Source: CAYGWX01 sp964353855 [NCBI: uncultured bacterium] (GTDB lineage: Bacteria > Edwardsbacteria > CAYGWX01). From it: DNA of 64,000 nt. Each line of letters starts with the position of its first letter. The stretch's first letter is position 1. Below are positions 39,621-47,934 of the stretch, in pieces. Location: assembly GCA_964353855.1 (NCBI GenBank), contig CAYGWX010000001.1, forward strand, positions 125,504-189,503. Direction: 5' to 3'. Position numbers and translations under genes: made by a program. The notes under the pieces were generated by a model that did no database searches, was not told the DNA's origin, and was given only the letters and a program-made list of their open reading frames with translations.

Positions 39621-40256
39621 ATGTTGAAGCGAGAAATTCCGCTCCTGATCACTTTCCTGACCGGCCTTCTGATGGTGGTGCAGTTCTTCGTGCCCCACCG
39701 TCCGATCGGGCAGATCGGGACCGGGGTCCTGACCTGGTATTCGATCATCGCAGGGTTCACCCTGCTTTTGGGCATCGACAGCCTGGTCAGTATGCACCTC
39801 AAGAAACTTCAGCGGAAGCAATCAGGCTGGGGCTACAGCATCATGCTCATCCTGGGGCTGCTCCTGGCCCTGGGCCTAGGCATCTTCTCCGAGATCCGAT
39901 ACGGCAGCGCGCTGGCCTTCGGGTCCCCGTTCATGTATCTTTACACCTACATGATGGTCCCCCTGCAGGCCACGATGTTCTCGCTCCTGGCATTCTTCAT
40001 CGCCTCGGCGGCCTACCGGGCCTTCCGGGCCCGGACCCTGGAGGCCTCCCTGCTCCTGGTGGCGGCGGTGATCGTGATGCTCGGCCGGGTTCCCCTGGGC
40101 GCGGCTATCTGGGGCAAGTTCCCGATCCTGGCGGAGTGGATTATGACCGCCCCGAACGCGGCCGCGACCCGGGGCATCCTGATCGGCGTCTCCCTGGGAG
40201 CCCTGGCGATGAGTTTACGCATCCTCCTGGGCATAGAGCGGACCTACCTCTCGTGA
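39621..40256 (+). CDS. Multi-pass membrane protein, DUF6754 unit 2 gene 2
   Basis: 211 aa, about six helices; MLKREIPLLITFLTGLLMVVQFFVPHR at the N-terminus parallels the unit 1 copy. Shared signature MFSLLAFFIASAAYRAFRA. It begins 1 bp after gene 1 and ends in a TGA overlapping the GTG of gene 3, so coupling is tight. Function unknown. Confidence 0.75.
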   Translation: MLKREIPLLITFLTGLLMVVQFFVPHRPIGQIGTGVLTWYSIIAGFTLLLGIDSLVSMHLKKLQRKQSGWGYSIMLILGLLLALGLGIFSEIRYGSALAFGSPFMYLYTYMMVPLQATMFSLLAFFIASAAYRAFRARTLEASLLLVAAVIVMLGRVPLGAAIWGKFPILAEWIMTAPNAAATRGILIGVSLGALAMSLRILLGIERTYLS

Positions 40257-41074
40257 ACTGGCTCGCGAAGCTGGAGAAAATAGACCGACGGTGGATCTTC
40301 TTGGGCGTGGCCCTGGTGGTCGCCGCGCCCCTGCTCCTCGGGCTCAAGACCAGCGTGGACATCACCCCGCCGGTGAAAAACACCTTCGAGGCCATCGACC
40401 GCCTGCCCCCGGGCTCGGTGGTCATGGTCTCCATCGACTACGACGCCTCGACCATGCCCGAGAACCAGCCCATGCTCCTGGCCGTGCTGAGGCACGCCTT
40501 CCAAAAGAACTTGAAGATCATCCTGATGGGCCACTGGCCCCTGGGCCTGCCGGTGGGCACCCTGGGCCTGGACCAGGTAGCCCGGGAGATGCACAAGACC
40601 TACGGGACGGACTATGTGAACCTGGGATTCCGGCCCGGGACGGCCGCGGTGATGGTCAACCTGGGCACGGAGATCCGCAACGTCTTTCCCTCGGATTACA
40701 GAGGGGTATCTCTCGATTCCATCCCGCTCACCAGGGACGTTCACAACTACAACGACATCCGGCTCCTGGTCGGGATCGAAGCCGGGGACACCTACGAGTT
40801 CTGGATCATCTACGTCCAGGCCCGGTTCGGGCTCAAGATGGCCATGGGGACCACCGCGGTCATGGCCCCGACGGCGTATAAATACCTGCAGTCCGGACAG
40901 CTCGTCGGGCTGATCGGAGGACTGAAGGGCGCCGCGGAGTACGAGAGTCTCATCGCCCATCCCGGGATCGGGCTGGCCGGTATGCCGGCCCAGTCCGCGG
41001 GACACCTGCTCATAATCCTGTTCATCCTCCTGGGCAATATCGGCTATTTCCTGAAGCGGAGGAAGAAGGCATGA
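40253..41074 (+). CDS. Membrane protein with extracytoplasmic alpha/beta domain, DUF6754 unit 2 gene 3
   Basis: 273 aa from GTG 40253 overlapping the previous stop; this start reproduces the N-terminus of the unit 1 paralogue (LDRRWIFL versus IDRRWIFL), whereas the longer open frame upstream does not. Helices at both ends hold a soluble domain with VVMVSIDYDASTMPENQPML, LLAVLRHAFQKNLKI and GGLKGAAEYESLIAHPG. No catalytic motif recognised. Its stop overlaps the ATG of gene 4. Confidence 0.75.
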   Translation: MNWLAKLEKIDRRWIFLGVALVVAAPLLLGLKTSVDITPPVKNTFEAIDRLPPGSVVMVSIDYDASTMPENQPMLLAVLRHAFQKNLKIILMGHWPLGLPVGTLGLDQVAREMHKTYGTDYVNLGFRPGTAAVMVNLGTEIRNVFPSDYRGVSLDSIPLTRDVHNYNDIRLLVGIEAGDTYEFWIIYVQARFGLKMAMGTTAVMAPTAYKYLQSGQLVGLIGGLKGAAEYESLIAHPGIGLAGMPAQSAGHLLIILFILLGNIGYFLKRRKKA

Positions 41075-41727
41075 CCGTGGTCGGCATCTGGATCGCGGCC
41101 TTCCTGACCCTGGCCATCTTTTCGTTCCTCTACAAGGACAACCCCTTCTACAAGCTCGCCGAACACCTCTATGTCGGGGTGTCCGCCGGATACTACGTGA
41201 TCTACGTCTGGTCCACGGACATCCGGCCCCTGCTGTTCAACCCCTTCGTCCAAACCCACGCCCAGACCGGAAGCTGGGGGGCAGCGCTTACCCAGAATGC
41301 CGTGCTGTTCATCCCGGCCGTATTGGGGGTCGTCATGCTGCTCCGGGCCTTTCCAAAGATCGCCTGGGTCTCGCGCTGGCCGATCTCCTTCCTGGTGGGG
41401 ATCGGGGCCGGGCTCGCGATCACCGCCGATGTCCAGGGATACCTTTTCCCCCAGGTGCAGGCCACCCTGGTGCCGCTGTGGGTCCGCGGGTCCCTGTTCA
41501 CCACGTTCAACAATGTCCTGCTGTTCGTGGGAGTCGTGGGGACGGTGGGGTATTTCTACTTCTCCCGGGAGCACAAGGGGTTCCTGGGCGGGCTTTCCAA
41601 AGTCGGGATCCTGTTCATCATGGTCGCGTTCGGGGCCTCCTTCGGATACACCGTGATGGCCCGTATCTCTTTACTCATCGGACGGATCCACTTCCTCGCC
41701 GCGGACTGGCTGCACCTCATCCGGTAA
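41071..41727 (+). CDS. Multi-pass membrane protein, DUF6754 unit 2 gene 4
   Basis: 218 aa, six to seven helices, paralogue of 37687-38361 with the same SFLYKDNPFYKLAEHLYVGV N-terminus and SREHKGFLGG / YTVMARISLLIGR C-terminus. Its stop is 2 bp before the lipoate-transferase ATG. Confidence 0.75.
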   Translation: MTVVGIWIAAFLTLAIFSFLYKDNPFYKLAEHLYVGVSAGYYVIYVWSTDIRPLLFNPFVQTHAQTGSWGAALTQNAVLFIPAVLGVVMLLRAFPKIAWVSRWPISFLVGIGAGLAITADVQGYLFPQVQATLVPLWVRGSLFTTFNNVLLFVGVVGTVGYFYFSREHKGFLGGLSKVGILFIMVAFGASFGYTVMARISLLIGRIHFLAADWLHLIR

Positions 41728-41729
41728 GG

Positions 41730-42563
41730 ATGTCCTCCTGGCGATTTCTGGACACCGGGCCCGGGGAGGCGACCTGGAACATGGCCGTGGACGTGGCTCT
41801 GGCGGAGTCCGTCCGGAAGGGAGAGTCCCTCCCCGTGCTCAGGCTTTACACCTGGTCCCAGCCGGCCATCTCCTGCGGGCATTTCCAAAAGATCGAGCAG
41901 GAACTTGACCTCCAGGCCTGCACACGGAACGGGATAGCCGTGGTCCGGAGGCCGACCGGGGGGCGGGCGGTCCTGCACGGGAACGACCTCACCCTTACCG
42001 TCGTGGCCAAAGAGACCGAACTCCGGATCGGAGCCAGCGTCGAGGAGACCTATCGGAGGATTGCAGAAGCCATTGCCTGTGGACTCAAAGGCCTGGGCAT
42101 CCAGGTCGACTTGGTGCGCTCCCAGGCCTCGGGGAAGGAGATCCTGTCCTCGCCGTCCTGTTTTGCTTCCAAGGCGAGATACGAGCTTGCCCTTCAAGGC
42201 AGGAAAGCCTTCGGGTGTGCCCAGAGGAGGTGGGATGGCATCGTCCTCTCCCAAGGGTCGCTTCAGCTTTGGGGGGATGGGGAGGTTCCACCGGAGTTAA
42301 GGAGGCCGGGGCCTAAATCCGCTGCCCTCAGGAATACATGCAGAAAAGCGGCCACGCCGGGGGAGGACAAGGAAAAAGTCAAAGAAGGGATTGCCGGGGG
42401 TTTTCGAAGGACATTCGGGATTGAGCTTTTCCCCGACGGGCTTAGCGAAGAGGAGAAGGGGGCTGCCGGAAAGCTCCTCCCGATGCACCGCCCTCCCCGA
42501 AGAGACGAGGATAACCTGACCGAGAGGGAGGGAGGACAGAGTTTTTCCTACATTCGCCCTTGA
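41730..42563 (+). CDS. Lipoate/octanoyl transferase, LipM-like
   Basis: 277 aa from ATG 41730; the longer open frame would overlap the whole previous gene. BPL/LplA fold with RRPTGGRAVLHG (73-84), a Cys in SPSCFASKARYEL (C144) and GRKAFGCAQRR (K159). A Cys at this position is the catalytic residue of Bacillus LipM, which moves octanoate from ACP to GcvH. With gcvPB in the same window, a glycine-cleavage H-protein is a plausible acceptor, but LplA-type lipoate ligase activity cannot be excluded by eye. The C-terminus is longer than usual, with a proline/charge-rich tail. Confidence 0.85.
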   Translation: MSSWRFLDTGPGEATWNMAVDVALAESVRKGESLPVLRLYTWSQPAISCGHFQKIEQELDLQACTRNGIAVVRRPTGGRAVLHGNDLTLTVVAKETELRIGASVEETYRRIAEAIACGLKGLGIQVDLVRSQASGKEILSSPSCFASKARYELALQGRKAFGCAQRRWDGIVLSQGSLQLWGDGEVPPELRRPGPKSAALRNTCRKAATPGEDKEKVKEGIAGGFRRTFGIELFPDGLSEEEKGAAGKLLPMHRPPRRDEDNLTEREGGQSFSYIRP

Positions 42564-42588
42564 CATTAAAGCTCTGAAATTATATAAT
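42560..42588 (+). promoter_or_regulatory. Consensus sigma-70-type promoter for the DUF4388/roadblock operon
   Basis: TTGACA (42560-42565), exactly 17 bp, TATAAT (42583-42588); both hexamers perfect. The -35 overlaps the stop codon of the LipM-like gene. ATG is 38 bp downstream. Confidence 0.85.
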
Positions 42589-42626
42589 TTACAGATATTC
42601 CAAATGAACCCACACGAGGGGCGACC

Positions 42627-43517
42627 ATGGGACTTGAAGCCGATCTGAAAGATTTCTCTGTCAGCGAGATTCTGTACCTGCTCTCCCACTTCAAAAAGAG
42701 CGGGCGTCTGCACGTCCGGGGCCCGGAGAAGGAGGGGGAGATGTTCCTCCTGGACGGGAACGCGATCCATGCTACCTCGGGGAGCATGAGCGGGGTGGAG
42801 GCCATCTACAACCTCTCCCTGGAGCTTTCCGGGAATGTCTCCTTCGACCCCCGAGGCGAGACCAAGGAGCGCAGCGTCTCCGAAGCCGCGGACAAGCTGG
42901 TGGCCGAGGGAGAGCGGAGGCGGGTGGAGCTGAAGGAGGTGCTCACCAAGCTCCCGCCCTTCGAGACGGTCCTGGTCCGAACCCCGCATCCCCCGGACCA
43001 GACCGCGATCACGATCCGACGGTCGGACTGGGCGATCCTGGCCCTGGTGGACGGCCGGCGCACGATCAAGATGATCGTGGACGAGCCCAAGCTCGGGTTG
43101 CTGGAGGTCTTGAAGGCCCTGGCCTGGCTGATCTCCAAGGGGCTCATCCTGGATCCCCAGGCCGTGGACCGGGCCCTGCGCGAGAAGATGAAGGTCGTCA
43201 ACGCCCTGATCCTGGAGTACGGCGGCAATGATCCCGAAGCCCAGAAGCCCTGGATCCAGTTCGTGGAGGAGACCATGCCGGCTTGCGACCTCTCGGGGAA
43301 GGTCCCCAAATACCTGCGTTTCGCCTACGGGCTCCTGGGGGTCTCGGAGGGACCCAAGAGCGACATCGCTCCCGATGAAGTGGACGCCTTCATCGAGAAG
43401 CTCGTGCGCAAGGTGAACGAGCGGGCGATCTCGGAGTTCGGGCCGATCCTGGCCAAGCACAAGTACCAAGCCGTGCTGAAGAAGCTGCAGAACCTGGAGG
43501 TCGCGGCCCAGGCGTAG
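42627..43517 (+). CDS. DUF4388 (PATAN-like) domain protein with shared C-terminal domain
   Basis: 296 aa. The N-terminal DUF4388 domain (residues 1-100) has LKDFSVSEILYLLSHFKKSG and LDGNAIHATSG, the pattern found in bacterial regulatory and gliding/polarity proteins. A middle winged-helix-like part (about 125-185) reads LALVDGRRTIKMIVDE. The C-terminal about 100 residues (DRALREKMKVVNALILEY onward) resemble the C-terminal half of the next protein (REKLKLLNLLVEEF), a shared helical module. It heads a five-gene operon with two roadblock proteins and two membrane proteins. Confidence 0.78.
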   Translation: MGLEADLKDFSVSEILYLLSHFKKSGRLHVRGPEKEGEMFLLDGNAIHATSGSMSGVEAIYNLSLELSGNVSFDPRGETKERSVSEAADKLVAEGERRRVELKEVLTKLPPFETVLVRTPHPPDQTAITIRRSDWAILALVDGRRTIKMIVDEPKLGLLEVLKALAWLISKGLILDPQAVDRALREKMKVVNALILEYGGNDPEAQKPWIQFVEETMPACDLSGKVPKYLRFAYGLLGVSEGPKSDIAPDEVDAFIEKLVRKVNERAISEFGPILAKHKYQAVLKKLQNLEVAAQA

Positions 43518-43521
43518 GACG

Positions 43522-44217
43522 ATGCCCACGGAAAAGGACATCATCCAGGACTGCCAGAAGATCGAAGGAATAAAAGGGGGGGTCCTGGTCTCCAAGGAGG
43601 ACGGGACGCTCCTCTTCAAGGGGGAGGGGACCCTGCCCGACACCCCCGAGATGGTCGCCTTTCTGGGGGGCGCGACCGAGGTCATGGCCTCCCTCCTGGA
43701 CCTCGGGCCCCTGTCCAGCGCCGTGGTGGAGGGGGGAGGGGGGAAGCTCCTCATCGTTCCGCACGGGGATAATTTCCTGGGCCTGGAGGTCGGGCCCGGA
43801 GGGCCATGGTGGATCGAGGCCCCGGAGGTCAGCGAGGTGCTCCTGGGCGGGAAAGTCGCCGAGCTGGAGGATGTGGAGAAGATCTTCCGCGAGAAGCTCA
43901 AACTCCTGAACCTGCTCGTGGAAGAGTTCAGCATGAGCGGGAACCGCGAGGAGTGGCTGGGCACGATCCTCGCCGAGATCGCGAAGATCGACCCCGCGGG
44001 CAAGCTCGCCCGCTACCTGCAGGTGGCCGACAGCCAGGTCAAGGGCAGCTACGGGGCCAAGGCCGACCTCACCAAGAAAGAGATCTCCGAGGCCTTCGAG
44101 AAGCTGGTCAACTCGGTCTGCAAGCGGGCGATCGGGGTCTTCGGGTTCGTGGAGGTCAAGCAGAGGTTCAAGGGGGTGATCGAGAAGCTCGCCGCCGCCC
44201 CGACGGGACCGAAATAA
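43522..44217 (+). CDS. Roadblock/LC7-like protein with shared C-terminal helical domain
   Basis: 231 aa. The N-terminal 110 residues fit a roadblock/LC7 fold (IEGIKGGVLVSKEDGTLLFKG, VVEGGGGKLLIVPHGDNFLG). The C-terminal domain (about 118-228) begins EDVEKIFREKLKLLNLLVEE and aligns by eye with the end of the DUF4388 protein, including KYLRFA/RYLQVA and EAF.KLV. Roadblock proteins such as MglB act on Ras-like GTPases, but no GTPase gene is present here. 4 bp after the previous stop. Confidence 0.72.
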   Translation: MPTEKDIIQDCQKIEGIKGGVLVSKEDGTLLFKGEGTLPDTPEMVAFLGGATEVMASLLDLGPLSSAVVEGGGGKLLIVPHGDNFLGLEVGPGGPWWIEAPEVSEVLLGGKVAELEDVEKIFREKLKLLNLLVEEFSMSGNREEWLGTILAEIAKIDPAGKLARYLQVADSQVKGSYGAKADLTKKEISEAFEKLVNSVCKRAIGVFGFVEVKQRFKGVIEKLAAAPTGPK

Positions 44218-44218
44218 G

Positions 44219-44941
44219 ATGGAAGACCTGCTCAGGCAGATCAGCCAGGTCCCGGGTGTCCTGGGGGCCTGTTTCATCGGTCGGGATGGAGGGTTCACCA
44301 AGCAGGCCGACCTGAAGGAGGTCTCCAGGGAGAAGGTGGAGCGGGCCCTGAAAGTCCTGTCCCAGTCCCTGGACGCCTTGGGGGAGGGTTCCAAGCAAAA
44401 AGCGAAGAGCCTGGTGATCAACACTCCGGCCTACCGGTTGTTCGTCCAAAGCCTCGCGAACGGAACGCTCTGCGCGCTCTGCAGCGTGGCCACGGACCTG
44501 GGGGGCCTTCGGGAGACCCTGATCAGTGCCCCGCAGGCACCAGCGCCCCAGAAGCCCGCTCCTCCTCCACCCCAGAAGCCCGTTCCTCCACCTCCCAAAC
44601 CGCCCCCTGCTCCGGCAGTCAAGGCCCCTGCTCCTCCTCCCCCGGCTAAGCCGGTTCCCGAGCCGAAGCCTGCTCCGCCCCCGCCGATGCCGGTGGTGGA
44701 CGAGAAGCCTCTTCCCGCCTCCATCCTGGACGATATCTACGGGATCTGCGAGGCGGAGTTGGGGGACCTGGCGGTTACCATTTTCGAGAACCAGGAGGAG
44801 GACTCCAAGATCCGGGAGGGGGCACTGACCCGCGAGCGGGTGCTCCGGTTCTGCCTGGCGCTGCAGAAGGACGCGGGAATGATCATCGGACCCAAGGCCA
44901 GCAAGGGCATGGCCGACCGAATGCTCGATAAACTGAAATAG
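44219..44941 (+). CDS. Roadblock/LC7-like protein with proline-rich linker
   Basis: 240 aa. N-terminal roadblock-like domain (1-100; QVPGVLGACFIGRDGGF, TPAYRLFVQSLANGTLCALC). Residues about 103-160 are a proline/alanine/lysine linker of PAPPPP.KP type. A short C-terminal helical domain (about 165-240) begins LDDIYGICEAELGDLAVTIF. The linker suggests a tethered scaffold. It starts 1 bp after the previous gene, so the two roadblock proteins are probably made together. Confidence 0.72.
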   Translation: MEDLLRQISQVPGVLGACFIGRDGGFTKQADLKEVSREKVERALKVLSQSLDALGEGSKQKAKSLVINTPAYRLFVQSLANGTLCALCSVATDLGGLRETLISAPQAPAPQKPAPPPPQKPVPPPPKPPPAPAVKAPAPPPPAKPVPEPKPAPPPPMPVVDEKPLPASILDDIYGICEAELGDLAVTIFENQEEDSKIREGALTRERVLRFCLALQKDAGMIIGPKASKGMADRMLDKLK

Positions 44942-44953
44942 GAGAATGCCCCT

Positions 44954-45337
44954 ATGAGATTGCTCCTCACCTCCGGCGAGTTCTTTGCCTACATCACCCT
45001 GACGAACCTGTTGGCGGTCCTGGGGGGAGTGCTCCTGTGGGCGACCTGCTTCCTCTTCGCCATCATCGCCCGGCGCTATGAGCTGGTGCTGCGAAAGAAG
45101 ACCAACTGGCAGTTCCTGATGTTCGCGCCCTCGGGGATTCTGCTCTACGCCCTGATCCAGGCCTACGCCTTCCTCTCCCAGATCAAGATGAGCCCGGCCC
45201 AGTCCTGGCTGGGTTACAGTTTCTTCCTGGTCTCCGGCTTCCTCTCCCTGTGGGGGGCGGAGCAATTCCGGCGTGCGATCCGGGTGGACCGCCGCAAGAA
45301 AGGAGGCGAGCCCCGTGATCGTGTCGCTGCCGGCTGA
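44954..45337 (+). CDS. Small membrane protein of the DUF4388/roadblock operon
   Basis: 127 aa with three to four hydrophobic helices (FFAYITLTNLLAVLGGVLLW, CFLFAIIA, FLMFAPSGILLYALIQAYAF, FFLVSGFLSLW) and a basic C-terminus. No domain recognised. The next gene starts inside it. Confidence 0.7.
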   Translation: MRLLLTSGEFFAYITLTNLLAVLGGVLLWATCFLFAIIARRYELVLRKKTNWQFLMFAPSGILLYALIQAYAFLSQIKMSPAQSWLGYSFFLVSGFLSLWGAEQFRRAIRVDRRKKGGEPRDRVAAG

Positions 45338-45656
45338 GCTGGTCTTCCTGATCGGGGCGGCCTGCTTCGCCCTGTCCCTCATCTTTTACAGCCTGATCCT
45401 GAAGCGGCTCCTGGCCATCATCCGGCGTCCCTCCGGGATCTGGGTCTTCCCGATCGTGGGGGCGATCCTTCTGGGCCTGGCCGTGATCTTCCATTTCCTC
45501 CCCCTGCCTTATTATCCCCACCTGGATCCCTCCCGGACCGAGGTCATCCTGACGATCCTCCTGGAGAGGACCTTGGAAGCGTCCTTCCTGCTCCTGGCCG
45601 GGGTCATGGCCCTGGTCGCGGCCCTGGTCTATTTCCGCTGGGTGAGCAAGCGGTAG
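45315..45656 (+). CDS. Small membrane protein, last gene of the DUF4388/roadblock operon
   Basis: 113 aa from GTG 45315, selected because AAAGGAGGCGAG lies 8 bp upstream; it overlaps the previous gene by 23 bp. Three hydrophobic helices. No family recognised. Together with 44954 it may form the membrane anchor or receptor of the roadblock/DUF4388 system. Confidence 0.68.
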   Translation: MIVSLPAELVFLIGAACFALSLIFYSLILKRLLAIIRRPSGIWVFPIVGAILLGLAVIFHFLPLPYYPHLDPSRTEVILTILLERTLEASFLLLAGVMALVAALVYFRWVSKR

Positions 45657-45745
45657 TCCTTAAGCTTCCGGCTCAAGCGGTTTAACGCAAATTCCTGCCC
45701 CTCTTCCTTTCAGCTTTTCAGAGGCGAGAGGGGTGTCCTTTTGAA

Positions 45746-45770
45746 GGGCCCCCTCTAAAAAGCGGGGCCC
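45746..45770 (+). promoter_or_regulatory. Leader hairpin upstream of nadB
   Basis: GGGCCCC/GGGGCCC, 7-bp stem with an 11-nt loop (CTCTAAAAAGC), ending 10 bp before the nadB ATG. No T run. It could hide the ribosome site or stop upstream transcripts. Confidence 0.4.
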
Positions 45771-45780
45771 CGAACCCTAA

Positions 45781-47364
45781 ATGGCGATCCTTTCGGATTA
45801 TCTGGTCATCGGAAGCGGACTGGCCGGCCTGTTCTTCTCCCTCCGGGCCTCGCAGCACGGCCGGGTGGCCCTGGTGACCAAGAAGGAGAAGACGGAATCC
45901 AACACGAACTACGCCCAGGGCGGGATCGCGGCCGTGTTCGGGAAAGACGACTCCCCGGAGCTTCACGTCCAGGACACCCTCTTGGCCGGGGCCGGGCTGT
46001 GTCATGAGGAAGCGGTCCGTGTGGCGGTCCATGAGGGGCCGGGGCTCGTGGAGGAGCTCATGGCCCTGGGGGTGGAGTTCAGCCGGGAGGAAGGGGGGAT
46101 TTCCCTGGGCCGGGAGGGGGGGCACTCCCGCCGCAGGATCCTGCACGCCAAGGACCGCACCGGGCAGAGCATCGAGCAGGCCCTGATCTCAAGGGTGGAG
46201 GCGAGCCCTTCGGTCAGCCTTTATCCCAACTACATCGCCATCGACCTGATCGTGGACAAGACGACCCGCACCTGCTGGGGGGCCTACGTCCTGGACACGA
46301 AGACCGGAAAAGTGGAGAGCTTCCTGGCCCGGGCGGTGCTCCTGGCCACCGGAGGGCTGGGTCAGGTCTATTGGCACACTACGAACCCCTCCCTGGCCAC
46401 CGGGGACGGGGTGGCCATGGCCTACCGGGCCGGGGCGCAGATCGCCAACATGGAGTTCATCCAGTTCCACCCCACGGCCCTCTGTCATCCCCAGGCCGAC
46501 TCCTTCCTCGTCTCCGAGGCCGTGCGGGGAGAGGGGGGGATCCTTCGTCTGGTGACCGGGGAGGCTTTCATGGGGAAATACCACGAGGAGAAGGAGCTGG
46601 CCCCGCGCGACGTGGTCGCCCGGGCGATCGACCGGGAGCTGAAGAAAAGCGGGGAACGCTGTGTCCTCCTGGACCTGGCGGCGATTCCTGCGGAGCGGAT
46701 CAGGAGCCGCTTCCCTCAGATCTACGAGCGCTGCCTATCCCTGGGTCTGGACATCACCCGGGAACCGATTCCCGTGGTCCCGGCGGCCCATTACGGCTGC
46801 GGGGGAGTGATGACGGACCTCTGGGGGAGGACCGGTCTGGCCCGCCTTTATGCGGCCGGGGAGACGGCCTGCACCGGCCTTCACGGAGCCAACCGGCTGG
46901 CCTCCAACTCCCTGCTTGAAGCCCTGGTCTTCGCCAGCCGGGCGGCCTCGGCGGCTGCGCAGGAGGTGGACGAGAGGGAGGCGGCCGTCCCCGAGCTTCC
47001 GGCCTGGGACTACGTGGGCTCGGTGTGGAGCGAGGAGGCCGTGGTGGTGGCCCACAACCGGGAGGAGGTGCGCCGCCTGATGTGGAACTTCGTGGGCATC
47101 GTGCGGAGCTCCTCGCGCCTTCGCTGGGCCTGGAAACGGATCCAGACCATGCGCGAGGAGATCCGGGAATACTACTGGCGCTACCGGGCCACCCCGGATC
47201 TGGCCGAGCTGCGCAACCTGGTCGCGGTGGCCTCGCTGATCATCAAGTCCGCCCTCCTGCGCAAGGAATCCCGCGGCCTGCACTACACCCTGGACTACCC
47301 GGACCGCGATGACGAGCACTGGAAGAGAGACACGATCCTGAGCCTGGAAACGGAGAAGCCCTGA
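45781..47364 (+). CDS. nadB: L-aspartate oxidase
   Basis: 527 aa, usual for NadB, which oxidises L-aspartate to iminoaspartate with FAD in de novo NAD synthesis. The FAD-binding GSGLAG is at 11-16, with TNYAQGGIAAVF and HSRRRILHAKDRTG in the substrate/FAD region, QFHPTALCHP, and the C-terminal HYGCGGVMTDLWGRT...GETACTGLHGANRLASNSLLE. A Fur/succinate-dehydrogenase flavoprotein is excluded by the NadB-specific spacing. nadA and nadC are not in the window. Confidence 0.95.
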   Translation: MAILSDYLVIGSGLAGLFFSLRASQHGRVALVTKKEKTESNTNYAQGGIAAVFGKDDSPELHVQDTLLAGAGLCHEEAVRVAVHEGPGLVEELMALGVEFSREEGGISLGREGGHSRRRILHAKDRTGQSIEQALISRVEASPSVSLYPNYIAIDLIVDKTTRTCWGAYVLDTKTGKVESFLARAVLLATGGLGQVYWHTTNPSLATGDGVAMAYRAGAQIANMEFIQFHPTALCHPQADSFLVSEAVRGEGGILRLVTGEAFMGKYHEEKELAPRDVVARAIDRELKKSGERCVLLDLAAIPAERIRSRFPQIYERCLSLGLDITREPIPVVPAAHYGCGGVMTDLWGRTGLARLYAAGETACTGLHGANRLASNSLLEALVFASRAASAAAQEVDEREAAVPELPAWDYVGSVWSEEAVVVAHNREEVRRLMWNFVGIVRSSSRLRWAWKRIQTMREEIREYYWRYRATPDLAELRNLVAVASLIIKSALLRKESRGLHYTLDYPDRDDEHWKRDTILSLETEKP

Positions 47365-47597
47365 TGTCCACCGATGACCTGGATAGCAAACGGAACCGCA
47401 TCACGTTCCTATTCAACCTGATTGCCAGCCTGGTGGTCCTGGGGGTGGGGGTATTTCTCCTCATCGCGTCTTATTCCGGGTGGTTCGGAGCCCGGAGCTC
47501 CCGGATGAGCCTCCTGGCCTGGCTGGTCGTAGCTTACGGGGTCATCAGGTTTTTCCTTTATTATTTAAGGAAAAGACGCGCGGCAAGTGACGAGTGA
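47364..47597 (+). CDS. Small two-helix membrane protein downstream of nadB
   Basis: 77 aa, ATG overlapping the nadB stop by one base. Two helices (LIASLVVLGVGVFLLIAS and LLAWLVVAYGVIRFFLYYL) with a basic C-terminus. The layout resembles 49557-49763, another 2-helix protein in this window. Function unknown. Confidence 0.65.
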   Translation: MSTDDLDSKRNRITFLFNLIASLVVLGVGVFLLIASYSGWFGARSSRMSLLAWLVVAYGVIRFFLYYLRKRRAASDE

Positions 47598-47934
47598 CTC
47601 TTCGGGGAATGAAGACCACCGTCTGCGACGGACGGGCCTCCGTCTGGGGCGGACAGACCTCTCGCTGCAGCGGACAGACTTCTGGCTGCGACAGACAGAC
47701 GTCTCGCTGCGACAGACAGACATCTCGCTGGGGCGGACAGACTTCTGGCTGCGGCAGACAGACGTCTCGCTGCGACAGACAGACGTCTCGCTGCGACAGA
47801 TAGACCTCTCGCTGCGACAGCCTGAGGAGGGGGCGGATTGCGCCTAAGTCTTTATTAAATGGTAGCTTAATTGACTACAGGCTGAAGACGATAAGCCTTT
47901 TGATACTCGATATTGTGACATCCTTCACTAACTT
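47598..47934. other. 337-bp spacer with 21-bp tandem repeat
   Basis: The first 220 bp are the tandem repeat (47608-47820). The rest (47850-47934) is AT-rich and probably holds the permease promoter, but I see no convincing pair of hexamers. A frame starting GTG 47587 and ending 47847 (86 codons) reads through the repeat as heptads of the LRQTDVS type. It overlaps the previous gene and could be a real repeat peptide, but nothing else supports it. Confidence 0.6.
47608..47820. repeat. 21-bp tandem repeat, about ten copies
   Basis: Units of the form CAGACAGACGTCTCGCTGCGA start every 21 bp (for example 47629, 47650, 47671, 47692, 47713, 47734, 47755, 47776, 47797). The outer copies at the 5' end are the most diverged. 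Because 21 is a multiple of 3 and the unit lacks stops, two frames are open, giving heptapeptide repeats (LRQTDVS or CDRQTSR). There are no unique spacers, so this is not CRISPR. Confidence 0.9.

Noticed and set aside
44431-44724. Glycine-rich antisense frame opposite the proline-rich linker of the roadblock gene
   Set aside because: It is the complement of the CCn-rich linker and has no start context.
47608-47820. 21-bp repeat considered as a CRISPR array
   Set aside because: The units are directly adjacent with no spacers, and no cas genes occur.
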